In this document: positions 57,001 to 64,000 of the stretch, one piece after another
How positions within the stretch are numbered: position 1 is the first letter of the stretch
Layout of the letters: each line of letters begins with the position of its first letter
Origin: Yamagishiella unicocca
Lineage: Eukaryota; Chlorophyta; Chlorophyceae; Chlamydomonadales; Volvocaceae
Direction of reading: 5' to 3'
Assembly (NCBI GenBank): GCA_003116995.1
Contig: BDSL01000017.1
Coordinates: 310,001-374,000 of the forward strand
DNA length: 64,000 nucleotides
The notes under the pieces: model-generated
The model's database searches: none
What the model was told of the DNA's origin: nothing
What the model saw: only the letters and a program-made list of their open reading frames with translations
Made by a program: the position numbers and the translations under genes

Positions 57001-60000
57001 TCTCCCCCCCGCACTATCCCCCGGGCCGCCCCCCGCCCCGGCCCCCCCCCGCCCGCCCCGCCGCGCCGCCCACATGCGTGTCATACACACCCACCCACCC
57101 CACCCGACCCACTCCAAATGTCTGTCGCAAACGGTGTTTTGTCGTACACGACGTGTCTTCCTAGCAACCCCCTCCCCCCCCCCCCCACGCACCTGTGCGC
57201 AAGCTCTCTGGAGCGCATGGCAGATGGCGGGCTGCAGGTCGGGGCGGTTGTTGAAGGCCGCCGCCAGGGTGTTGACGAGCGTGCCGTACGAGGTGGGCAG
57301 GTCGGTGGCCCAGCTGATGAAGGCGGGCAAGCAGTGCCAGATCTGGCAACGGGGGTCAGAGAGAAGAGGGGTTTAAAGAGAATCCGTGAATCCACGAAGA
57401 AGGGGTGGCGAGGAAACCGGTTCATTCGACAGGCATCGTATATCGAGGAGAAGAAACCGAGGAGGGGGGATGGGAGGAAATCCGTTGGTCGTCACTAAGA
57501 GTTGCATGCTGGAGAACTTGGTTTGGGAACCCAGGAAGGGGGCGAGGTGAGAAAGGTAGAGGGGAGGAGGAGGAGGAGGAGCCGGAGGAGAACGAGGAGG
57601 AAGACTTTACAGGAGGAGGAGCATGAAGAGGAGGAGGAGGAGCAGGAGGAGCAGGCATGGAGTGGAGTGGGCGGCGGTGCGGCAGCCCGGTGGGGGGAGA
57701 GAAAGAAGCTCCAGGGAGGGAGGGCTCGAGACAGCGGGGCCCGCAACCTGCCGCATATGTCTTCGCTGACCACGTGACCTCGTGGAGCAGCCTGCCTGCC
57801 TACCTGCAGCTCCAATGTACGGCACTTGAGCGCCAGCGCGGCGGAGGGGGCGCCCCCCGCGGCGGACAGAGCTGCGGCCCGAGCGCCCAGGGACTGCGCC
57901 ACCGGCAGTAGCTCCTGTGTGTGGGGGTTGATAAGAGAATCCGCGAATCCACGGCCGGGGGGGGTTGCATCAAAGAACCGGTAAAGGGGGGGGGGCAGAC
58001 GACCCGGTTACAGGACATAGGGCCCGGGGGAAGGGAGGATGATGCCGTGGCAGCAGCAGGAAGTTGCAGCAGCAGAATCAGGTGTTGGCGAGAAGGGGTT
58101 GGTCGCAAGACGCCCGCTTCCACAGGTTTGCCGGTAGTCCGTCCCAGTGCTCCAGCATGCGCCCACAAAATAGGTGTCCGACGACCATGCGCCAGCCTTC
58201 CCATCCATGTCGCGTAAACGTGGTTTTTATGCCGCACCCCCCCCCCCGGGGTGTCCGAAGGCTATGCACCCACTACATTTCCCCAGTCGCGTTACCGGTT
58301 CTTTTATTGTACCCCCCCCCCCCCGGGAGGGGTTGCGGCTGGCGCCGCTGCTCACCTTGAACCAGAAAGCCAGGTGCGAGTGTCGTACATGGCGGCGCAG
58401 CAGCGGCAGTAGCCAGGTGCGGGGCTCGGCGGTGCCGGATAGGCCCTCCAGGATCTGGAGGGGCAGCACCTGTGTGTATTGGGGGGGAGGGGGGGGCAGA
58501 GGGGGGGAGGGGCAGCGGGGGGGAGGAGGAGGGTTGAGGAGGGGGGCAGTGTGGGTGGCGAAGCGAGGGCGGATAGAGGAAGGGCGGCGAGCAGCCCTGG
58601 CGGTATGTGCCTGGGGGAACCGCAACTTGGGGGCGCGGGAAGTGGGAGTGGAGAGGTAGGGCCAGCTGCAGCAGCAGTGGCAGCAGTAGCGTCACCCCCC
58701 CCACACACATACGTGTGTACGGCCATATGCTTCACCCTGTCGTACAATACACAATCCCCACCTTCAACACCGCCTCAGGGCCCAGGAACCGCAGCGCCGT
58801 CCCAAGGGTCGCCTCCGCCGCGCCCGAGTGCGCCGCCGCCGCCGCCGCCGCCGCCCTCGCGTCGCCGTCGCCGTCGCCGTCGGCCGCCTCCCCCGCCGCG
58901 TCCTCCGCCCCGGACACGATGGCTCCCAGACACTCCACCAGCGGGGCGGCGGCGTCGGCGGCGCCCAGCTCGCCAAGCTTCTCGATGAGCACGCCCACAA
59001 CTGAAAGCGGTTTTTACGGTTGGGTGGTTGGAGGAGGTTGGGAGTTAGGATGCGGGGTGGGCGGACCATTCCCCCGATGGCTAATTCCAACCGATACACC
59101 ACAGAACCGAACAAGATGCAACGCAGGATACTGGACTCGAACCCGAACCCATCACCAAGCCCGTCAACTCCCAGCCCCCTAGGTTTACCCCACCCACCCA
59201 CCCTCGCTCCCTTTCGTCTCGCTGCAGCCGATTTAGCTTAGCCGCCGAAGGTTGACCTACGATCTTAGTCTTCCGTATCCTCACCCCAGTTCTCCAGCAT
59301 GCATCTCAAAACGTCAGTTCTAAACGCTTTTCCTCGCACCCACGGGTCTTCCTCGAAACCCACCCACCCACCCACCCACGCGACCAATCGCCCACTCACC
59401 TGGCAGAGACATGCCCCACGCGTCCTGGTAGCGGGCAGAGAGGCTGGTCGCCACCGCCGCCACCAGAGAGGCCAACGGCGAGGGACCGGCGGGGGAGGAG
59501 GGTGCGGAGGGGCGGGCCGGCTGGCGGGCTGCGGCGATCGTTGCCGGGGTGAGGCAGTCGGAGATGAGGGCACGAAGCGCCTGTGTGTGTATGTGTGTAT
59601 GGGGGGGGGAGGGGAGGGGCGTGTTTATGGTGTCAACGGCAAGCGCGGAAGTCCGATGTGCCAGTTAGGAAGCAACACAGGTAAGCACACCAGCACCAAC
59701 AACACAAGTAACCACACCACGTCCGCAAGTCACCGTTATCACCGTTGTCACCGTTGTCACAGCACCCCACCCCGCCCTGCCCCGGCCAGTTCTCCAGCAT
59801 GCAAATACGAAAATCGACACGTGCCTCGTAACTTTTCCTCGTTGGGCATACTGATTCTCTCAACCACCCGCCAGCAACCAATCAAACGATCAACCAACCC
59901 ACGCCCGGCTACGGACACTTCCGTAATCTCGCGCTGCCGTACGTACCTCAGATGTGCCGTACCGCACGCCGTCCTGCTCCGCCGCCAGCTGCGGCACCAG

Positions 60001-63000
60001 CGCGTGTACGGCGCGCGGCAGCCGTGCTGCGCATGCTGCGGGGTCGGCCTCCGCAAGGCGGGAGAAGCCTCCCTGGAGTCGGAGAGGGGCCGAGAGCGGT
60101 GTTGGGGAAGGTATCAGTAGGGTGGCCGTATATTGGTATCGGCCCAAAGGGCCTTATTTTGGCAAAGAGGGGGGCCTTTGAAAGGGCCTTATTTCGGCCA
60201 TATTGTGGGCCCACGGCCAGCCAGGCTCGGCTCCATGATGACGAGATCGGCGGAGGCCCCTTGATGCTGCCCCGCCTCCTGCTCTGTGTATCTCTCTCAT
60301 CCGAACCACGGGTTTTCTCCCCCCCTCCCGTACCCCCCCCCCCGTAACCCCCCTTCCCCCCCCCATCGGGGGGGACACACTCATACTGCTCCCCCCCCCC
60401 CGGCCCCCAAACATCCACGCACCTCTAGTAGCCGCCCCAGCGCCATCAGCAGCCCCGGGTCCCGGCCGCCGCCCACCCAGAGCGACTCGGTCTCGATAAC
60501 CACCTGCAGGGTGTGGGGGAGGGGTGTGGGGGGGGGTTTACGTAAAAGAACCGGTAACTCGACATGGGAGGTGCAGCTGGTGACAATAGCCCTCGGACAC
60601 CGGGACGCGTGCGCAGTGCTACTGGACTTGAGTCTGTGGGGGGGGGGGTGATAAGAGAATCCGCGAATCCACGGCCGACAAACCGAGGGCGGTGAAGGTG
60701 ACGGCCCTCTGGGGGGGGTGAGGTGGGCACCGTACACGCGACGAGGACAGGATAGTTGGCGCGTGTGTGGGCGGGTGGGTGGGTGAGAGGAAAACCCGTG
60801 TACGAAGGAAAACCGTTTAGGACAGACGTTTCGAGGTGCATTCTGGTCTGGAGAACTTGGTGTGTGAAGGGGGTGGGGGTGAGAGAGGAAAACCCGTAGG
60901 GAGTTATGAGACAATGAGAGGGAAACCCGTAGGGGGAAGGCGCGTCGGCGGTGGCGGCTGCGGACGAGGCATCAGAGGACGCGGTGTACGGCGGGAGGTA
61001 CGGGACGTGAAAGGATGAGGGAGCGGGTGGTTGGGGGGGGGAGAGAGGCGGCAGGCGGTGTGGTTCCGGAGCGGCCCTGCCCCGGCCCCCCCACGCTAAC
61101 GGTACTTACCGTTAGCAGGTTAGACAGATCTGCTGACGTCAGCCGAGTGGTGGCGGCGCCGCCGATGCCGGCGGCGCCGCTGCCCCCCAGCGCCGCCAGT
61201 GCCTCCGTGACGTGGCGGTCCAGCAGCGGCTGCCGTAGGCCGTACAGCTTGAGCAGCAGCTCGGTAGTCGCCTGGTGACGGTTGGTCAAAGGGGGTTGGG
61301 ATGACTAAGCCGCCCTTCCCGGGATGCAAGAGCGGTTGATCGAAGGGGGTTGGGATGGCCAAGCCGCCCTTCCCAGGCTAAAAAGCGGTTGATCCCGGAC
61401 TCAGCCCACGCAGCCCCCCCTTCACAAAACCCATGCCGCATGGGGCCCCCTCCCCCCGCCCTCCACGGGTTTCCCTCGAATCCCCCCGCCCTCCCCCACC
61501 TCGAGCCACCTCCCCCCCCCCACACACACGCACAAACGGGTTTTACTCGTTTCACGGGTTTCCCTTCCCCCCTACAACCCTTCTACTCGCGTCCCCGGGT
61601 CTCCCTCAAAACCCCACAACCCTTGTCGTGTAATCTGGTCTGCTCGCCACCATCCACAGCCCCCCCTGGAGCTGCCACCCTCCCCATCCCCTCCCCACCC
61701 GAGTTCTCCAGCATGCATCTCGAAAAACGTCTGTCCTAAACGGCCTTTCTCGCATCCACGGGTATTCCTCGCAACCCCACCTTTGCGGCCCCCCCACCTT
61801 TGCGGCCCCCCCACCTTTGCGGCCCAACCACCTTTGCGGCCCAACCACCTTTGCGGCCCAACCACCTTTGCGGCCCAACCAGCTACACTCCCCATGTCGA
61901 GGTACCGGTTCCTTTCCGTTCCTCGCAACCCCACCTTGGCGGGCCCCCCAGCTACACTCCCCATGTCGAGCAACCGGTTCCTTTCCGTTCCTCGCAGCCC
62001 CACCTTTGCGGCGGGCGGCGCCAGCAGCGGCAGCACCCCCTTGAGCGCCCCGATGAGGTGCAGCGCGTCCGACACGGCGGTGGTGATGGCCTCCTCGGCG
62101 GCGCTGCGCTGCTTGTTGGTGGCGGCGGCGGCGGCGTGCGCGGCGGCGGCGGGTCCGGGGAGCACCCGCTGGCAGACTGAGGAGGGGGAGGGGGAGGGGG
62201 GGGCATACAAACCGTTTACGCAACAGGGGGGGAGGGTGCGAGGTCCCGGGGGGTTGCAATTAAAGAACCGGTAACGCGACTGTGGAAACGTAGTGGGTGC
62301 ATAGCCTTCTGACATCGGTCCCGGGGGGAGGGTGCGAGGTCCCGAGGGGAGGGTGCAGGGACCGATGCAGAGGTTTGCAAGGTGAGCTCAGCTGCAAGCA
62401 GGGCGTTCGGAGGTGGTCGTGCTTTCGTGATGAACCTATGGGTCGAAGCGGTGCGTTTCGGCGGGGCACCGTTATGTGTGGTGGATGGAAGCCAGTGGCT
62501 TGGGAAGGTAGCACCGACCCACGGGTCACTAGGCTTCACACCAAAGATCAACCCCTTCCTCCAGCCGACTTCCTTCGCACGCCCCCCCCCACCCCAAACC
62601 CCCACCCCCCCACTCCCCCCCCAAACCGCCAAACCCCTACCTCCCCCCCGGCACCCACCCTGGACCACCAGTTCGCTGGCCGCCCCCAGAGCCGGGCTCC
62701 GCTGCAGCCCCGCCAGCAGCTCCACCAAACCACCCACCGCCCGCTTGCGGACCTGCGGGGGGGGGGGTGTGGAAAGAAAACCCGTGTACGAAAGGAGAAC
62801 CGTTTGTAGGATAGACGTTTCGAGATGCGAGGGGGAAGGGGTATTCGGGTGCAGGGGTGAGGTGGGGTGGGGGTTGGAATAGGGCGGAGGGGCGGAGGGG
62901 GCACCTGGCGAAGCGACGTGGGACGAGCCGGGGGCCATGACCGCCCAAAGTTACGGTAACAGCACAGTGCAACCACCTCCGGTAATGGCAACGGCCAACA

Positions 63001-63715
63001 GAAACGGAAAGGAAACCGCAACGGTCGACGCGCGCACCTTGGGTCGGGCGTCCGACACGAACGTCAGCATCTGGTTGAAGGCGGGTACGGCAGCCAGCCA
63101 GGCCGCGGGGTCGGCAACCGCCAAGATCTGGGTTTCGGGTTGAGGGGAGTGAGACGGGGGGGAGGGGCGTGTGTGTTTTTAGGGGTCGGGTAACGGAAGA
63201 GGTAAACAGCCTTCGACGACTCCTCGGGAGCCGCTCTGGCGCCTAAACAGCATCCATCACCGGCGATCCCGCCCCAACCAGCCCTGCTGACCTCGAAGGC
63301 CTTGCCGGCCTCCACCCGCCTCCCGCAACGCTACTGAAGACCCAAGTACGTAAATACCCGAATACCCAAATACCCAGTTCACCCGCCCGCCCCGACCCGC
63401 CCAAACCACGCCCCAGTCTTCGACCACGCCCGCCGCGCCCGTGTCGGGCAGGCCCCTCCCTAGCAGGAGCACCGGGCCCCCCCCTCTAACACCGCCCCTC
63501 CCTGGAGCCCCCCCGTCTCGCCTCCCCCCGCCAAAACGTACACAACCCACCTGCGCCAGGCAGCCCAGCGCCGCCTTGGCCGTCGCGGCATCTGCCGAGT
63601 GCCCCGCCAGCAGCGCCCCCACCAGCTCCGCACTGCCGGCGAAGCGGGCCCGCAACACGTTGTTGGGCAGCCGCGTCAGCACAACCGACAGCAGCGTCAG
63701 CATGGCCAGAGCCAC
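48034..63715 (-). CDS. RRP12: RRP12-like ribosome biogenesis protein, last 27 exons (5' end off the window)
   Basis: Minus-strand exons in transcript order: 63715-63551, 63127-63038, 62752-62659, 62176-62004, 61271-61110, 60503-60423, 60072-59947, 59580-59400, 59000-58762, 58469-58356, 57914-57804, 57342-57193, 56887-56477, 56100-55951, 55256-55131, 54610-54339, 54085-53827, 53387-53298, 52628-52521, 52144-51983, 51629-51466, 51137-50968, 50542-50352, 49167-48897, 48661-48588, 48425-48381, 48183-48034. All phases agree (1443 codons with stop). Family blocks: VSDARPKVRKRA, the NUC173-type LPAFISWATDLPTSYGTLVNTLA, SVQKRAFKVLAVL, LHEFFSMVMGGLVATTPHMV, KAREVIKAVLGFVK, RRCGFDAVAAAMP, QWGHTAVFSSEDG, DPMDLLDAAASRQLVRSA and PYAYWSLDRRMLNRR. 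RRP12 is a HEAT-repeat factor for 40S/60S maturation and nuclear export. Ala/Gly/acidic inserts and an RGG-rich C-terminus are present. The N-terminal ~90 residues lie beyond 64000. Confidence 0.93.
48455..48475 (+). repeat. Short telomere-like TTTTAGGG run in RRP12 intron
   Basis: GTAGGGTTTTAGGGTTTTAG gives two TTTTAGGG-type units in the intron between the exons at 48661-48588 and 48425-48381. Confidence 0.45.
49213..49322 (+). repeat. 21-bp tandem repeat with CRE-like TGACGTCA cores
   Basis: Six ATGACG(T/C) cores start at 49216, 49237, 49258, 49271, 49292 and 49313: 21-bp spacing with one 13-bp step. The unit is close to ATGACGTCATCAACT plus a short AT-rich spacer. It lies between the RRP12 exon at 49167-48897 and the Gag-like ORF, and may be the control or terminal region of that inserted element. 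Confidence 0.75.
49342..50100 (+). mobile_element. Gag-like retrotransposon fragment inserted antisense in an RRP12 intron
   Basis: The plus-strand frame from 49342 (~155 residues up to about 49805) has a helical Gag-like character (LDELDDVLTVGGYATNETVA, VATRWLFLQFSPPQTVIDL, VDEAVQLVTDLKRELP). A zinc knuckle C-X2-C-X4-H-X4-C (CLLCESDRHFAQDC, 49815-49856) follows in a different frame, so the frame is shifted just before it. Beyond the knuckle the sequence turns into an inverted duplication of itself. No protease, reverse transcriptase or integrase is present, so this is a truncated, rearranged copy. It is a cellular retrotransposon relic lying in the intron 50351-49168 of RRP12. Confidence 0.65.
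49798..50012. repeat. 87-bp palindrome inside the Gag-like insertion
   Basis: Arms 49798-49884 and 49926-50012 are reverse complements over 87 bp with one mismatch, around a 41-base loop. The zinc-knuckle codons lie in the left arm, so the right arm is an inverted copy. The loop contains a second direct copy (49878-49911) of a 34-bp sequence found at 49355-49388 near the ORF start. Confidence 0.95.
50235..50332 (+). repeat. Tandem GTACGCAACG-like repeat in RRP12 intron
   Basis: About eight imperfect copies of a 10-11-bp word (ACGGTACGCA, ACGGTATACA) lie just downstream of the donor of the 50542-50352 exon. Confidence 0.75.
50543..50710 (+). repeat. CAG-rich repeat in RRP12 intron
   Basis: An interrupted (CAG)n array with an AGCAGCGGCAGCAAATCTC unit duplicated. 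It lies next to the acceptor of the exon 50542-50352, which on the sense strand is a CTG-rich pyrimidine tract. Confidence 0.85.
51648..51690 (+). repeat. Interstitial telomere-like repeat in RRP12 intron
   Basis: GGGTTTCAGGGTTTAGGGTT then TTAGGATTTAGGGTTTCG gives about five TTTAGGG/TTTTAGGG-like units next to the acceptor of the exon 51629-51466. Confidence 0.55.
53216..53273 (-). repeat. Module C copy at the 5' end of an RRP12 intron
   Basis: The 58-bp sequence CACCGCCCTCGGTTTGTCGG ... GATTCTCTTATCAAACCCCC is identical to the copy at 55766-55826. On the sense (minus) strand it starts about 25 bases inside the intron after the exon 53387-53298. Confidence 0.9.
53437..53484 (+). repeat. Module B copy at the 3' end of an RRP12 intron
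   Basis: TTAAAGAACCGGTAACTCGA precedes CTGGGGAAATGTAG. On the sense strand it sits just upstream of the C-run and acceptor of the exon 53387-53298, reverse-complement to 5'-end copies. Confidence 0.8.
55021..55091 (-). repeat. Module A copy at the 5' end of an RRP12 intron
   Basis: CAGCATGCATCTCAAAACAT, TCTAAACGGTTTTTCTCGCA and TCCACGGGTCTCCCTCGAAC occur in order. On the sense strand it is forward, about 40 bases inside the donor of the exon 55256-55131. Confidence 0.8.
55352..55412 (+). repeat. GCGGTT microsatellite in RRP12 intron
   Basis: Ten or so GGTTGC hexamers in tandem, with one CAGTTGC variant. Confidence 0.9.
55590..55735 (-). repeat. Two module B copies, RRP12 intron
   Basis: CATGTCGTGTAACCGGGTCT (about 55599) and CATGTCGAGTAACCGGCTGT (about 55702), each followed by a C-rich block. 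A third copy (CATGCCGAGTAACCGGTTTT) is at 55889-55915, close to the donor of the exon 56100-55951. Confidence 0.75.
55766..55826 (-). repeat. Module C copy, RRP12 intron
   Basis: Identical over 58 bp to the copy at 53216-53273 and, apart from strand, to 60648-60703. Sense-strand forward, in the 5' third of its intron. Confidence 0.9.
57926..58015 (+). repeat. Module C then B copies at the 3' end of an RRP12 intron
   Basis: GATAAGAGAATCCGCGAATC then CACGGCCG, followed by CAAAGAACCGGTAAAG and GACCCGGTTACAGGACAT. All are reverse-complement on the sense strand, next to the acceptor of the exon 57914-57804. Confidence 0.8.
58180..58312 (-). repeat. Two module B copies at the 5' end of the same RRP12 intron
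   Basis: GTGTCCGAAGGCTATGCACC, CAGTCGCGTTACCGGTTCTT (58251-58312) and a variant GTCCGACGACCATGCGCCAG ... GTCGCGTAAACGTGG (58177-58232). On the sense strand they are forward and begin ~45 bases after the donor at 58355. They are complementary to the 3'-end copies at 57926-58015. Confidence 0.8.
59204..59361 (-). repeat. Long copy of module A unit at the 5' end of an RRP12 intron
   Basis: Shares ~158 bp with the intergenic copy at 46795-46953, including the TTTAGCTTAGCCGCC flank and the A core. On the sense strand it is forward and lies about 40 bases inside the donor after the exon 59580-59400. Confidence 0.8.
60535..60860 (+). repeat. Module B, C and A copies in the 3' half of one RRP12 intron
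   Basis: B at 60538-60570 (AAGAACCGGTAACTCGACAT), C at 60648-60703 (same 55 bp as 53216/55766 on the other strand), A at 60785-60860 (AACCGTTTAGGACAGACGTT then CTGGAGAACTTGG). On the sense strand all three are in reverse-complement orientation, upstream of the acceptor of the exon 60503-60423. Confidence 0.85.
61701..61777 (-). repeat. Module A copy in an RRP12 intron
   Basis: AGTTCTCCAGCATGCATCTC, CGTCTGTCCTAAACGGCCTT and GCATCCACGGGTATTCC occur in order. Sense-strand forward, in the 5' half of the intron after the exon 62176-62004. Confidence 0.8.
61777..62003 (-). repeat. Tandem copies of a 5' splice site in an RRP12 intron
   Basis: At 61777-61880 there are about seven copies of a ~17-bp unit (ACCTTTGCGGCCCAACC). 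On the sense strand each reads GCCGCAAAG/GTGG, the same as the real exon end GCCGCAAAG/GTGGGG at 62004. At 61880-62003 a ~68-bp unit with a module B core (CATGTCGAGGTACCGGTTCC) and another GGTGGG junction is duplicated. Confidence 0.85.
62255..62305 (+). repeat. Module B copy at the 3' end of an RRP12 intron
   Basis: TTAAAGAACCGGTAACGCGA, then GTGGAAACGTAGTGGGTGCA and TAGCCTTC. It extends the same consensus seen at 58251-58312 on the opposite strand. Confidence 0.8.
62770..62830 (+). repeat. Module A copy at the 3' end of an RRP12 intron
   Basis: GAAAGAAAACCCGTGTACGA, GGAGAACCGTTTGTAGGATA and GACGTTTCGAGATGCGA occur in order, 18 bases from the acceptor of the exon 62752-62659. Confidence 0.8.
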
Positions 63716-64000
63716 CTGCGAGTGTACGGCGAGGGAGGGGGAAAGGAAGGGGGGTGCAAAAATTACCCGGTTACTCGACGTGGGAAGCGTAGCTAGGAAG
63801 TAGGCTTCGGAAGGGGGAGGGGGGAGGGGGAACGGAGGGAGGGGGAGGGAGGAGCGGAGGGGCGTGTGTGTATGGTAAGGTCGCTGAGCCACGGCAGCGG
63901 CCGTGGGTGGAGCGGTGAGCTGGGGTTAGTGGGGCGAGTTCCCTCCGGCAGCCCCCCTGCTACAGCCGCCCATGGCCCATGGCTGTAGCTGCAAGGTTTG
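63716..64000 (-). other. RRP12 intron running off the right edge
   Basis: No further RRP12 exon was found here. A module B copy (63762-63797; ACCCGGTTACTCGACGTGGG) lies near the acceptor of the exon 63715-63551, reverse-complement on the sense strand as elsewhere. Confidence 0.6.

Noticed and set aside
63257..63320. Extra RRP12 micro-exon (AGKAFE) between the first two exons seen
   Set aside because: It would need an acceptor without a pyrimidine tract, and the family alignment runs directly from the 63715-63551 exon to the 63127-63038 exon.

Overview
The window looks like nuclear DNA of a green alga, most likely a volvocine/chlamydomonadalean. The signs are high GC, very intron-dense genes, long Ala/Gly/Pro homopolymers inside conserved proteins, TGTAA poly(A) signals, TTTTAGGG-like repeats, and eukaryotic housekeeping genes with plant-type architecture. 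No prokaryotic, organellar, rRNA or CRISPR content was seen. Species cannot be named from sequence alone.

Layout: (1) 246-9968 (+), 13-exon F-box/leucine-rich-repeat protein with a predicted C-terminal membrane hairpin. (2) 9969-13080, non-coding, minisatellites. (3) 13088-16030, degenerate retroelement material, including a non-LTR retrotransposon 3' end (RNase H) on the minus strand broken by frameshifts and a stop. (4) 17397-22828 (+), site-2-protease/RseP-type intramembrane zinc metalloprotease, 8 exons. (5) 25756-27119 (+), two-exon gene of unknown function. (6) 27120-32301, long, lower-GC, no convincing gene. (7) 32302-35870 (+), La-related protein, LARP6 type. (8) 37773-39771 (+), CCDC47 homologue (ER translocon-associated). 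(9) 41755-46340 (+), acid phosphatase/vanadium haloperoxidase-related (DUF212) membrane protein, with a 3.3-kb intron holding a 1.2-kb G-rich array. (10) 48034-63715 (-), the last 27 exons of RRP12 (ribosome biogenesis HEAT-repeat protein); its N-terminal exons lie beyond the right edge. An antisense Gag-like retrotransposon fragment with an 87-bp palindrome sits in one RRP12 intron. Exon joins were chosen so that reading phase is conserved across every junction and family motifs are continuous.

The most unusual feature is a set of short dispersed repeats (here called modules A, B and C) found almost only in introns of four genes (F-box, S2P, DUF212, RRP12), on both strands. Relative to transcription they lie mostly in one orientation near the 5' splice site, next to G-runs, and in the reverse complement near the 3' splice site, next to C-runs. 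Many introns could therefore fold end-to-end. Several copies are identical over more than 50 bp between different introns, implying recent spread or gene conversion. LARP6, CCDC47 and the unknown two-exon gene lack them.

The genes do not form a pathway. They are independent housekeeping/regulatory genes: protein degradation or signalling (F-box), organelle proteolysis (S2P), RNA binding (LARP6), ER membrane-protein biogenesis (CCDC47), 40S/60S maturation and export (RRP12).
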